From Welwitschia mirabilis (lineage: Eukaryota > Gnetophyta > Gnetopsida > Welwitschiales): a stretch of 27,536 nt of DNA. The notes below the pieces were generated by a model, which saw only the letters and a list, made by a program, of their open reading frames with translations, was not told where the DNA came from and did no database searches. Below, piece by piece: positions 11,405-21,734 of the stretch. A program made the position numbers and the translations under genes. Position 1 is the stretch's first letter. The number at the start of each line of letters is the position of its first letter. The stretch is taken from positions 297,568,511 to 297,596,046 of the forward strand of contig JBOZIK010000001.1 in NCBI GenBank assembly GCA_051453625.1. Reading direction: 5' to 3'.

Positions 11405-11924
11405 NNNNNNNNNNNNNNNNNNNNNNNNNNNNNNNNNNNNNNNNNNNNNNNNNNNNNNNNNNNNNNNNNNNNNNNNNNNNNNNNNNNNNNNNNNNNNNNN
11501 NNNNNNNNNNNNNNNNNNNNNNNNNNNNNNNNNNNNNNNNNNNNNNNNNNNNNNNNNNNNNNNNNNNNNNNNNNNNNNNNNNNNNNNNNNNNNNNNNNNN
11601 NNNNNNNNNNNNNNNNNNNNNNNNNNNNNNNNNNNNNNNNNNNNNNNNNNNNNNNNNNNNNNNNNNNNNNNNNNNNNNNNNNNNNNNNNNNNNNNNNNNN
11701 NNNNNNNNNNNNNNNNNNNNNNNNNNNNNNNNNNNNNNNNNNNNNNNNNNNNNNNNNNNNNNNNNNNNNNNNNNNNNNNNNNNNNNNNNNNNNNNNNNNN
11801 NNNNNNNNNNNNNNNNNNNNNNNNNNNNNNNNNNNNNNNNNNNNNNNNNNNNNNNNNNNNNNNNNNNNTCATTAATTCCAAGCATCAAGGTATTCAAGGG
11901 GGGTTGTGGAGAAATTAAGAGTAC
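11350..11924. repeat. Gap-flanking duplicate around 464 N
   Basis: The about 55 bp ending at the left gap edge (11,350-11,404) is repeated at the right gap edge (11,869-11,924) with several differences. Both contain 'ccaagcatcaaggtatt' and a run of six G. The position exactly at both gap edges suggests overlapping contig ends, but because a tandem array lies next to it, real repeat units flanking a collapsed array are equally possible. Long open frames that seem to cross this interval are artefacts. Confidence 0.7.
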
Positions 11925-12087
11925 TTAATGAGGATTCTAAAACATAAATTCTAAGTTAGTTTTTATGTTTAAATGTAGTCTTTAAGAACTTGTGTTTCTT
12001 AAAAAAATCTTCAAATCTTTTTCACTCAAATATTTAACTTAAAGAAATGAGAAGATATAACTAGCTGAGGACAACATAAAATGAAAA

Positions 12088-12098
12088 CTTGATGGGGA
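12088..12098 (+). other. Possible polypurine tract on the plus strand
   Basis: The plus strand reads cttgatgggga just before TGATTAAG, and upstream has 'gaggacaacataaaatg'. This resembles the conserved run-up to the 3' LTR in Athila-like elements. If real, it marks 12,099 as the start of a 3' LTR of a plus-strand element lying to the left. It is short and mutated. Confidence 0.35.
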
Positions 12099-12940
12099 TG
12101 ATTAAGTTTGACATCCCTCCTTTGTAAACTCTGGTTATATTAGAAGTTTGTTAGGCTAAGGATTAATTTATAATATAGGTTTTGAACTAAGAAACTATTT
12201 AATGTGATGATTAATATAACTTTAGTATTATTTTACTTCTAATGAAATGATTTAAAGGATTTTATCACTATAGAATTTTAGGAATAGCACAGATTAAAAA
12301 CCATCATCAGCATAAATTATTTCATTCTATTTTATTTTCTTAAGTAAATATGAATTGATGTACCTTTAACTTATTAGGTCATTTCTATGGGTAGGGTAAG
12401 ATAGGAGGAGCTAATTTTAAGGAGAAAAAGGATTTTCAATTGACTTATTATTGATCTAAAGTCTTCACTTTGAACTTAACTATAATAAGTTAAGTATTGC
12501 TTTAATAAATTACTATAGTATAATAAAGAAAGTATTTTATAGGCATGATTCTCTTTTTATGATTATATCATTAAGTAGTTTAGGAGAAGGTCAATTATAA
12601 AACATACTTCTTACTTAATTTGTTAATTTTAAAACTCATTTTATTATTCATTTCTGCTTAGTTTTATATTGTGTTTTTCCATGAATTCCCACTTTCCTAA
12701 CTTTTGCATCCACCTTCTTCTCTAAAATACCTACTTGGTATTACAATTATTAAATAATGTCTATTTAAATTTAGCCTACTTATATTGATATGTGAATTTA
12801 TAGCATTCAATCTATCCCTTCATAGGTAATTGTTCTAATAGAAACTATAGTTCAAATTCTTTTTCTTCTTATAGGAATATAGTAAAAGTACTTAATATCT
12901 TTGATTTGTTTATTAGAATAGAAGGTAAAGATAGATTTCA
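12099..12940 (+). repeat. LTR-like segment, plus orientation (842 bp)
   Basis: The segment begins TGATTAAG and ends ATTTCA, satisfying TG...CA, and its right part resembles the R/U5 region of Athila-like LTRs. Pieces are 'acttttgcatccacc' near 12,700, 'acctacttggtattac' near 12,730, 'gaaactatagttcaaattc' near 12,841 and 'agatagatttca' at the end. A possible polypurine tract precedes it and a possible primer-binding site follows it. It is opposite in orientation to the surrounding gag-pol and has no second copy in the window. It could be a solo LTR, one end of a truncated nested element, or a shared LTR between tandem copies. Confidence 0.45.
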
Positions 12941-12943
12941 TAA

Positions 12944-12961
12944 TGGTGACATTCCACCATG
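12944..12961 (+). other. Possible primer-binding site after the LTR-like segment
   Basis: Three bases after the LTR-like end, the sequence starts TGGTGACATTCC. It has the TGG start and partial match of the Asp-tRNA site used by many Athila-like elements (TGGCGCCGTTGCC). Against this, the segment 12,943-12,960 is also an inverted repeat (atggtg / caccat), so the resemblance may be coincidental. Confidence 0.3.
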
Positions 12962-12999
12962 TTTTAATCTATTGATCCATACTATCATATGTGAGTATT

Positions 13000-13335
13000 T
13001 AAGGTTAAAAGAGTAAGAGTTTATTAACAAATGAGTCATAAAGAATCAATGTATGATGTTCCATTAGAAAGGTTGAGTAAGAAAATATAAGAGCTAAAGA
13101 GGAGGTTTCATTAACTATAGGGCACCAAGTAGAGCTTAAATAAGTGGTGATTAGTTGTGATAGAGGAAACATTGAAAAAATAGTATGGGATATAAGAGGA
13201 TTTACTAATTTTTGGAGTGCACATCCTAACGAAAAAAAAAATTCCATTCTCTATCCTAAATGAAATGCATCTACTACATTCCTCTTTAGATCCTCCTCTA
13301 GCTAGAAGATCCAACAAAAGGAATAAGTTTTAGGG
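13000..13335 (+). pseudogene. Plus-strand decayed frame following the LTR-like segment
   Basis: One plus frame of about 105 codons is interrupted only by stops one transition from Gln or Arg, with coding-like composition such as 'KEEVSLTIGHQVELK' (near 13,095) and 'FTNFWSAHP' (near 13,205). A second plus frame from ATG 13,031 reads 'MSHKESMYDVPLERLSKKI' before breaking up, so the true frame is uncertain. Two minus frames (13,005-13,247 and 13,111-13,317) are open but show no family pattern; I take them as shadows. Position after a possible primer-binding site would suggest a gag start, but no gag motif is recognised. Confidence 0.35.
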
Positions 13336-13486
13336 TCATTTTAAGAGGAAAAAAATTGTATTTATTTCTTATTTTTTTTAATATTTAAAGAATCATCTAC
13401 TGCTATTAATTTTTTTGCTCCTGATCTTTTATGTTTTACTAGGTAATTTGAAAAAACTGATGTATTAATTGCCTATTTCATTTTAA

Positions 13487-13805
13487 TAAAAAAAGTTATG
13501 ATGAATTTACTTATAATTTATTTTCTACTACTTTATTACTTTATGATCAGTATCCTTCAAAAGATAATTATCTACAATAAACTCTTAATAAATGGAGAAT
13601 TATCAAAAGTGATTTAAGTTTAACAGATATTTCTTTTTACTTAAATAGAGTTAAATGATTATGTGTAAATTATAATATGACATTATTATTCTATATTCCA
13701 CCTTAGGATTGGATAAAAGGATAAACCTCTTATTTTATGATATAATAATTATGTTTTAGTAACTAAGTACGTCTTAAATGATACTTGATACTCAATTGTT
13801 ACTTA
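13487..13805 (+). pseudogene. Second plus-strand decayed frame, antisense to pol
   Basis: A plus frame of about 100 codons contains long sense stretches with 'SYDEFTYNLFSTTLLLYDQY' (near 13,495-13,555), 'LNKWRIIKSDLSLTDISFYL' (near 13,590-13,645) and 'LLFYIPP' (near 13,695). Its stops are all one transition from Gln, Arg or Trp codons. The frame is not recognised. It lies just beyond the integrase C-terminus of the minus-strand element and on the opposite strand. It could be an antisense ORF, as described for some Tat-group elements, or the continuation of a nested plus-strand element starting at the LTR-like segment. Confidence 0.4.
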
Positions 13806-14129
13806 ACATAGATTTTAATTTTTAAAACTAACTGTGAAGAGAGTATAACCACTGTTAGAGGAGTAAGCTCCCACAAACCAACTAATCCATTAGTAGAGTT
13901 ACCATAGAGACCTAAGATAGGATACTATGTAATTTATCAATTTTTTAATATATAAATATTCATCGTATAATGGAATATTTTATCAAATTTCCATACACAT
14001 AACAATGCATAATATTATATTTAAGACTTGTCAAGATAGTTACTTATTCTTAAAAGGATTTATCATTGTCTCCATAATTTGAAAAATTAAATGTATAGAA
14101 GGAATTCTTTAAGATTTTTCTAAATAATC

Positions 14130-15200
14130 TACAAGATCTTTCTACATGATCTGATATATATATTTATGATCATTATAAATTCTCAACTATTATCCATTTA
14201 CACGATAAGTTATCTTTTTATTAGAATCAAAAATCTTAAAAGCTTCATTTCCTACTACCTTAGTAATTATAAATGGCCCAAGCTAATTTTGTATGTATTT
14301 CTTTTTTAAGTAAATATTTTATGATCATAGACTAATATTGATTCATCTTCATTAATTTCTATTTTTCTTATATTATTATCATAATTTATTTTGATCTTCT
14401 GTTGTGTAAGTTGTTTTCTTAAAAGGGCTTATTCTCTTTACTCATATAAAATGTTCATATTTTCAATTCATTCTTCTTGGGCTTTATCTATATCACTTTT
14501 AGTTTTCTTGCTAATATTAAGGTTCTAATTTTAAAACATATGGATAAACCTCTTTTTCATAAATTAATTCATAACATGTGAAACATGGACTAAGGTTTCA
14601 AGTTATTCTATAAGACTATAGGGTTCATCCAATTTTTCTACCTAATTCATTCTCTCCCTATTGATTATTTTTTATTATTATTATATTTAATTCCTTGTTG
14701 ATTATGTCAACTTAACCATTGATCTAAGGATGATAGACAATATATATCTTATGATGTATTTCATATTTAAGAAGTAATTTTCAAAAATGTCATTAGCAAA
14801 ATGAGTTTCTTTATTAGATATAAGACTTTTAAGTGCTTCAAATCAATAAATAATGTTCTTAAGGAAAATTTTGTGACTATTTTGTAAGAATAATGTACTA
14901 AAACCTTAGCTTTAGCCTGCTTACTAAGAAAATTAACATAGATAAAAATATACCTCTTTTTATATGAAGGAGGATTAATTATATCAATAAAGTCTATCCT
15001 CCATACAAAAAAGGTTCCATTGATTGTCTTTATTANNNNNCTAACTTTTGAGTAAATTCTTCTTCCCTTTGACACTTATCACATTTTTAGATGTAGGTAA
15101 GGAAATATTTAAAAATGATTGGCTAATAGTATTCTATGTGTAGGATTTTCATTCTTATTCTTCTTGCATCATATTTTTCTCCTTGTTGTTTCTCATGATA
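14130..15200 (-). pseudogene. Athila/Tat-like integrase remnant
   Basis: Integrase inserts the element's cDNA into the genome. On the minus strand the zinc-binding region comes first (about 15,190-15,060), with CDKC preserved (near 15,080) but one histidine position apparently lost and a TAG where 'YYW' is usual. The catalytic core follows with 'WRIDFIDI' (first Asp, about 14,970-14,995). Then comes 'ISNKETHFANDIF' (about 14,785-14,825), where the second catalytic Asp reads Asn, and 'INGQVD' (near 14,725), where the catalytic Glu reads Asp. The C-terminus has 'LGPFIITKVVGNEAFKI' (about 14,235-14,285) and 'YRVNG' (near 14,210), with no chromodomain. Many stops and frameshifts are present, and five N lie at 15,036-15,040. 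The longest clean block is 14,767-15,075. Inactive. Confidence 0.85.
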
Positions 15201-15439
15201 TTTTTTTATAGATTTATTTTTGCAATTCTTATTTAATACATCTTTATATAATATCATACTTGCCTTTTTTAAATGAGGTTTTATCATGGCATGTTTAATC
15301 TCTAACTTTCCTTAGTAATTTCTTCCTTTTATAATAGTTCATGAGGATGGTATTTTCTTAGTAATTATAAAATTATAAATGTTGATAAATTAGAGATTTA
15401 ATTACTTAAAAATATATTTATTAGAAAATTCATTTTTAA

Positions 15440-15790
15440 TATTAAGTGGCGTTTTCTCCTTTGTGAACTCTAGTTCTAATAAATGATCTATCTACCACCA
15501 CATTGTTTATTAATTTTTTATTAATAATTTTTAAGTAAATTTCATATGTTAATAATATCCATATCATAATTCTTATATTTGCTTCTTTTTAGTTCTTTAG
15601 AAATCTTATTAAATTATCATTAATATGAACTTTTACCTCATATCCTAGAATATAGTATCTAAATTTTTCTAATGAAATAACTACTACTAACAACCATTAT
15701 TTTGTAATTGTATAATTCTATTAAGTTTCTTTGAAATTTTTGCTAATATAAGCTATAATTTAAGGTTTATTTTCATTTTTATCTTATCCT
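15440..15790 (-). pseudogene. Gypsy RNase H remnant
   Basis: Between reverse transcriptase and integrase on the minus strand a weakly preserved frame reads 'YILGYEVKVHIND' (about 15,620-15,660), matching the RNase H segment that carries a TDH-like motif in relatives, here altered to IND. It continues to a 'NNVVVDRS' block (near 15,490), where relatives have a VADHLSR-like motif. RNase H removes the RNA template during reverse transcription. The identification depends on position and alignment to the general pattern; the copy is broken. Confidence 0.65.
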
Positions 15791-15949
15791 AAAATATCTC
15801 CATAGCATGATTAATTACATACATCATTATATAAAATGGTTTTTTCAAATTGTGCCTTATAGAATAGGAGCCATCTGAATTTATTTTTTACAATTTAATA
15901 GGCTTCTTATCATTCATAAATTCAATTCTATTCTATATTTTCTTGTAGG

Positions 15950-16760
15950 ATGTTGCTAAGATATCTATCAATCTTACTAAAATTATTAATAAACCTCCTA
16001 TAATGATCCACATGTTCAAAAAGGATCTAATTTCTTTTAACTTAATTAACTTTGATATGTATTTATAATTTTAATTTTCTATTCATTAGTTTTAATTTCC
16101 ATTTTAGAAATGTTATAACCAATGATGATTCCTTGTATTAACATGAACTAATCTTTGAACCAATTCAATTTAAGATTCTTTTCTTAACACCTCCCAAAAA
16201 CTTTTTCTAATCTATATAAAGGTTCATTTAAGTTATTTTCAAATGTGGAAAAGTTGTTCATGGATACTTACACTAATCTTCCTACAATGTCTTAAAACAT
16301 ACTATTCATTCATCTTAGAAAAGTGGCTCATGCATTAGATAATCCAAATGATAATACTTAAAAGGCATAAGTTCCCTTATGATAAGTAAAATTCATTTTG
16401 GCCTGTTCCTCTAAGAATATAGCAACTTAATTGTATTCATGATATCCATTGAAAAAAATATAATAATGATGTTTAAAATTCTTTGCAGAACATGATTCAT
16501 AAAAAGTAGAGAAAAATAGGGTTTATAGGTTATTGTATTTAAAATTCTAAAATTGTTATAAACTTGCCATTTGTTTTTCTTTTTGGGTGCTACAGCAATA
16601 AGACTAGCCCATTTTGAATCTGATATAGGATATATAAATTCCAAATTCAAAAGGTTGTTTGTTTATTATTTAACTACAACATAAATATTTGGATTACATC
16701 TTCTTTCAGGTTGTCTACTTGGTTTAATTGAATTGTCAAGGTAGATTCTATTCTAGGATA
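15950..16760 (-). pseudogene. Athila/Tat-like reverse transcriptase remnant
   Basis: Minus-strand order: a 'SRQPERRCNPN' block (near 16,700), 'IYPISDSKWASL' (about 16,605-16,640), 'FRILN' (near 16,547), 'FGLSNA' (near 16,345), then the catalytic box at 16,250-16,264, which reads SMNNF. The two catalytic aspartates are both asparagine, each explained by one G-to-A change. A 'YRRFIN'-like connection block is near 15,985. The clean part is 16,411-16,650 (79 codons). The 'YPISDSKW' start and the 'RQP.RR.NP' block point to the Athila side of non-chromovirus gypsy elements. Stops within 16,250-16,400 break the frame repeatedly. No activity is expected. Confidence 0.9.
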
Positions 16761-17099
16761 TTTCAAGATCTATTCCCTTATGATTTCATGCAAAGGATTC
16801 TCTTGTTTTTGTTAGCATCCTTTTGGTCTTTTCTTTTGAGAATTACTTAAGTTCCTACTAATTATAAGAGGTTTATTAAAAGCTAATTCTATGTTTTTTA
16901 ATCCTTTTCTAAGAGATTTTTTTTAACTTCTTAAGATGATAATTCTTCTTCTTTATATTTTTTTCTCATTTTGAAAACTTGCATGTACTTATTGTAGTAA
17001 GAGGGAATTAGTCCTAGCTTTAAGGATTAATATTATTCCCTTCCAAATTATTATATTAGATAATTTAAATTTTTTAAATCCTCTAAACTAATTTTTATT

Positions 17100-17430
17100 A
17101 ACCCTTTTTTAAAGTAAATAGTGAATCAGTAGTAGCCATCCATAGTCTGCCTAAATTTACTACATGTGGCTCCCTTTGGATTTCCAAAACTAGGAAACCT
17201 ATTAAATAAGTAAATCGTTGAAGTTTAAGAGGTAAATATTTGAGAATTCCTTTGGGATTTCTTATTTATTTATCTAGTACATATATCCTTTCTTAAGATA
17301 ATGATAATTATCATTCTCTAATTCTACATATGTTTCATAAGCTGTGACATTTACACTAGCTTCTAAATCAAGTAAGGCATTAACTTTGAGTTTATTATCA
17401 ATTTTAATATCTATCATAGATATCCCTAGA
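17100..17430 (-). pseudogene. Gypsy aspartic protease remnant
   Basis: Retroviral-type protease cuts the gag-pol polyprotein. The minus strand shows 'VNALLDLEASVNVTAYETY' (about 17,330-17,385), where relatives have a catalytic D-S-G; the aspartate is kept but Ser-Gly reads Leu-Glu. Further on is 'NLGRLWMATTDSL' (near 17,115-17,150), the conserved C-terminal block before reverse transcriptase in Athila-like pol. The part between carries stops and a frame change. It sits upstream of reverse transcriptase in the normal pol order. Confidence 0.8.
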
Positions 17431-18229
17431 TCACTATATTTTTCATATTACTTCTTTTGAAGAATTTGTGTAGAATCCTAAGAGACTTAGTCATTTTTTA
17501 TTAATTTAATCCTTTTCTTATTTTGTGCCTTCCTACCTATTTGATTTAAACATATACTTTTCATTTGATTTTAATAAATAGGATTATCTTTTAATAATTT
17601 TAATAGGAACAAAAATATTATATTATTTTTAAGATCTTTCATCAAATATTTCATGTCTTTTTCAATTCTTTAATGCTTAATTAATGTACTTTTATTAGGA
17701 AAAGGCATAGCTTCAATTGTTCTTCTATGAATCCTTCTTTTTTATTTGAGTATTCTACCTTTTTAGTTGAATTATTTATTTGATTTCTTCTTTGTAGTTC
17801 TTAATCTATTAAATTAGATTTCCTTGATCTAGAAGATACTATTTTATTAGTCCTTTCTTTAAGGTTTTAGTATGGTTGTGTAGGTATTTTCCCTTCTTTT
17901 TTACCTAACCCCTACTTTTCTTTATCTTCTTCAATATCATTATTTTTCTAAGTTTTATAATATTTAAATTTTTATTCCTTTTAGAGTTGATATATTTCTA
18001 TAAAGGTTTTTTTATCTTAGTTTTCCATTTCCTACTTTGATAAAGGTTTTTTATTTTAATTTTTTTTATTTACACTATAATTGATTCCCTATATTTCAAT
18101 CTAGTTTGTTTATATCTAATATGTTTAGAGCTATAAGCACCTTTTTTAATTTTTTGATAGATACCTTATTCACTTTTCTCTTCTTTCTTCTTGAACCCAT
18201 CTTTGATTTATATTATAAAATTAATCAAT
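17431..18229 (-). pseudogene. Linker between gag and protease, decayed
   Basis: The stretch between the gag core and protease on the minus strand is extremely A-rich (T-rich on plus) with Lys/Asn/Glu-rich fragments. I see no CCHC zinc knuckle, although one would be expected near here in a gag nucleocapsid. It is included because it must belong to the same ancestral polyprotein; nothing more can be supported. Confidence 0.4.
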
Positions 18230-19126
18230 ATGTTCTCCAATTTCTTATAAACTTTTTATTTTAATGCTTCCTCTATATAATAAATTAAACTCTTTTAACC
18301 TTTTGAAATTCCCTTTGTGAATTTTTATTCTTTCCCTAGATGAGATTTTATAATTAGGACATATAGCTAATAATATATCATATTTATCCATAAACTTAGT
18401 AAATCTCTTATTATCTTTTTATTAGTATTTAGAATAAGGTCTATCAAATTTTATATTATCCTTATGGCTTTCTAAAAATTAAATACATGCTTAGGATTCC
18501 TATAATACCATAATTAGGCTTTCTCTTTTAAAGAAAAAGGAAAATATCTTAAATGTTCAGATTTTATATATAAATGATTAACATTGTATAAGAAGCTAAA
18601 TAAATGTAAATGTAGGAAGCATTTTGTCAAATTTCTTTTCTTCAAAGTTAGCCATTATTGTGATATTAACATTTCTCAATTTATCAAGGATTTCTAAGAA
18701 ACTTAAATTAATGGAACTTAAGTCCTTTATGTAGTGGGTATTATTTTTAAAAGTCCTAGAATCATCATCATCTTCAAATAATAACTTACTATAAATGTTT
18801 TTCCATGGAGTTAATTTTGGTTACTTCTAGAAGACTCTCCTAGTTCCTGGGGCACTCTATGTAGGTTGGCTATCCACTATTCCATTTCCTTCATATGTTG
18901 AAGAAACATTTGTTCTTTGACTACTTGATCTAAAGTTACTTCATCTATGTCAAAATCTTCTTATTTTATTTCTATCATAATTTTACTGCTTTTTTTCCCC
19001 TCTAAATTATACTTTCTAAGGTTTCTAATAGATCTTCCTCTTTTATCTCTACATTTTCCTTACCTATCTTTTTTAGACTACACACTTCTTCATCTTTTTT
19101 AATTACTTTTAGAAGTTCCTCCTTAT
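18230..19126 (-). pseudogene. Gypsy gag remnant
   Basis: Gag forms the particle in which reverse transcription occurs. The minus strand opens right beside the LTR with 'YKEELLKVIKKDEEVCSLKK' (about 19,065-19,125), continuing without a stop for about 40 codons. Later come 'VTLDQVVKEQMFLQ' (near 18,910), 'LSFLEILDKLRNV' (near 18,690) and the gag core block 'FPFSLKEKA' followed by LWYY (about 18,505-18,545), then 'AICPNYKISSRERIKIHKG' (about 18,310-18,365). The last two blocks match the retrotransposon gag pattern of Athila-like elements. Frameshifts separate the blocks. The acidic and coiled-coil-like N-terminal part is long compared with the core. Confidence 0.7.
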
Positions 19127-19128
19127 AG

Positions 19129-19840
19129 TGATAAAATGATAGGTATTTATTTTATTTAATAAATATGCAAACATTTAAAATAATACTAATAATGTGCTAT
19201 AAATAAGTTAAGTCCTTAAACTAATATTTATGAAAGCTTACTAAAGAAGTAACTAACATGATTAAACCTCAACCAATTTAGTTTAGATTGTAATATTAAG
19301 AACATTTTTGATAACAATTAACTTAGACATATTAAGTTAAGATTAACCTTAGTAAAACCATAAATGAGATATTATATACATAAAGTACAAGATAGATGAA
19401 AAACATTATTAGAAATGATAAAAAATAATGATGTACAACACTTGTTTCTAAGTGTTATTATATTCTAATAACTATTAACTATAGATATAGGAGAAAAGAA
19501 ATAAAAAGATAAACTCTACCTTTTCAAGAAATGTAATATTACATCACATCTTATGATAGTTTATATCTTAATCTTAATTTTTATATTATGATTACATAAA
19601 ATACTAATTGCAATGCTTTTCTTTATAATTGACACTAGAGCTATGGAGACATTTACTACTCTTTTTAGAATGTGTTAGAGTTCTTCATTTCAGATCCTTA
19701 GCTTTCATGCACTCTCTTTTATTAGTTCTAGTTTCTTTTCTCTTGTTAAAGATCATTCTCATTCTCTATTATTTTTCTTTATCCTTGTCATTTCTTCTCT
19801 TCCTTAATTGTCCCCTTCTTTCTCCTTGAAAGTAGCTACA
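19129..19840 (-). repeat. Probable 5' LTR (copy B) of the Athila/Tat-like element
   Basis: This is the partner of 7,226-7,911 in the same orientation, with the blocks listed there. On the minus strand it starts TGTAGCTAC at 19,840 and ends near ACCTATCATTTTATCA. Gag lies immediately downstream on the minus strand, which makes this the 5' LTR. No convincing primer-binding site is seen between the LTR end and the gag-like frame, so the inner edge could be misplaced. The open frame 19,629-19,829 (plus) lies inside the repeat and is a chance frame. Confidence 0.65.
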
Positions 19841-21734
19841 TGAAGTAGTGATCCTATTTTTTAGATATTCTATTGTCTCTCCTATGTTTTCCTATCAATT
19901 TATGGTCTCTTGCCTTTCTAAATATACCATGATGAACAAATCATTATATAGATAGATATAATAAATAGTACTAAATACTAGCTAGCTAAAATATTAAGTT
20001 CATATTTAGAAACATGGATTCATTAATACCATAAAGTAACATAATAACATGAATTATGTATAAAATATTTTGACTTATTAATGGTCTAACCTTTAATGTT
20101 AGTTTCTTAATATATTGTAAATTTACTCTAGTTTATCAATAAAATCATGCTATTCTTAAATTTAGTTTCTTTATTTTAAGTGTATCTAGTGACATACTTT
20201 TAATGTTTTTAATAAGTTAAAGAAATAGTGATTAATATTTGGTACAATCCTTTTGATAGCAAGTGTATATGTTTTACATACTTGTTATGCTTTTTATTTA
20301 TTAAAATATGTTGATCTTTATATTATTTTAAAGTGATTTCCTCATGCTTACTTCTTAGTTAGTAGGTTCATCCTAATTTTTGATGGTCTTTGAGAATTGC
20401 ATCCTAGTTTTCATGATTATACAAATATGCTATTAGAGCTAAGATGAATGGAGGTATTAACTAATACTCATATACTAAATGAGATTACATTATCATGCTT
20501 AAGCATTAATGAAGCTTAACATTTTTCTAGTTTAATAATATAGTAGATCTATTTTCATTGTAGGAACTCTTATTGTTATTATGTGCATGCTAAATTTTAA
20601 GAGCAACGCTTATTACTAGGTTTAATCTCTAATATTTTCAAATACTTAATTTATTTTTATTTTGTTTTAACTAAAATCACACTTCTTTATATTTGATTTT
20701 GTGCTTTATTTATTGTAGTTTATCAGAATTATCACTAGGGAGAGAATAGAACCTTCAAGGAATCATAAATCATAACATTAATAATAAAGACACACAAAAT
20801 AGCTTATATAACATTTGACTAAGTGACATCTATTTAGGTCACCTTATGGACAAGGGTATGAGTATTAATGAGACACCCACTACTATTCACCATATAAGTT
20901 AAAATTAGTTAAAGCTAGCATAAACTATTAATCAAAAGGTTAAGGTTGATAGTTGATCAACTAAGTAATGCTTCTTTATGAAGAAAGACATTTTTACATG
21001 GTTAACTCCTATGAAGGGAAAATATTTTATACAATAGAAAAGAATGAAAATTTTATGAATGGTTAATGTTAAATTTTTTTAATTAGTGATCTATGTCAAC
21101 TTAAAACATGATTGATAGTAGTTGGTATTCATTAATGCTTATATGATTATCCAAAAAGCAGTATTAATAGGTATCACTTAGCTAGATGTTAGAGAATATA
21201 TTAAATATAACTTTTTAAATTATTTTTTATTTTATAGAAGTGAATAATATTATTTATTATCTATTATTTATAATAGTGAAAAAATATTAAAAACTTTTCA
21301 TATTTTATTTTCCAAATATTATTAGAAATGTATAACAAGTGAAAGATAAATATATCTTCTAATAGAAATACTTATAGAATTAGTATGAGAAAAATATTAA
21401 AAAATTAAGAATTGAAAAGAATGACATCAATAATATAGTCTGTATAATATTTAAAATTTCATTATATTAAATATTTCAAATGTAAATTATGTAACAAAAA
21501 ATGAAATCTTACATCACCATTTGCCTAGAATTTTAATCTTGTAAAGTATTTGTGACATCCTCTCTTTTCTTCTTCTAGTTAAGAATGTTTCCCCCCTATT
21601 TTTACCTTTTCTCTTCCTTTCTTCTTTAATTTTATTAGCTAATAGACATAGGGAACCTAGGATTAAAGTTTTCGTATTCCTTTATTAGCATTTCTATGTT
21701 CTACGAAAAAAAAAATCATATTAATATTATATAT
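19841..21734. other. AT-rich stretch without a recognisable gene
   Basis: This lies outside the 5' LTR of the gypsy element. No coding pattern is recognised on either strand and no pair of terminal repeats is seen. It may be the insertion target, itself probably older repeat debris. A pyrimidine-rich tract lies at 21,560-21,630. Confidence 0.5.

Larger units (their letters stand above)
7226..19840 (-). mobile_element. Decayed Ty3/gypsy element, Athila/Tat-like, minus strand
   Basis: Two direct repeats of about 0.7 kb (7,226-7,911 and 19,129-19,840) bracket minus-strand remnants of gag, protease, reverse transcriptase, RNase H and integrase in that order, so this is read as one LTR retrotransposon of about 12.6 kb. 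The Athila/Tat group is inferred from the YPISDSKW start of reverse transcriptase, the protease ending in an 'LGR..MAT' block, and an integrase C-terminus with a 'YRVNG'-like motif and no chromodomain. After integrase comes about 6 kb with a plus-strand block (11.0-13.8 kb, probably a nested insertion or antisense ORF) and an unrecognised sense frame. No 5-bp target-site duplication can be recognised outside the repeats. All coding parts are broken. Confidence 0.65.

Noticed and set aside
13005-13317. Two overlapping minus-strand open frames (80 and 68 codons)
   Set aside because: They show no family pattern, while the plus strand here shows transition-type stops in a coding-like frame. They look like shadows.
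19629-19829. 66-codon plus-strand open frame
   Set aside because: It lies within the LTR-like repeat B, and the matching part of copy A does not keep the frame.
7226-19840. Endogenous pararetrovirus instead of a retrotransposon
   Set aside because: The pol order includes an integrase and flanking direct repeats are present, and the reverse transcriptase motifs are of the Ty3/gypsy type. Only the unidentified 8-10 kb frame remains open to a viral origin, and I recognise no viral motif in it.
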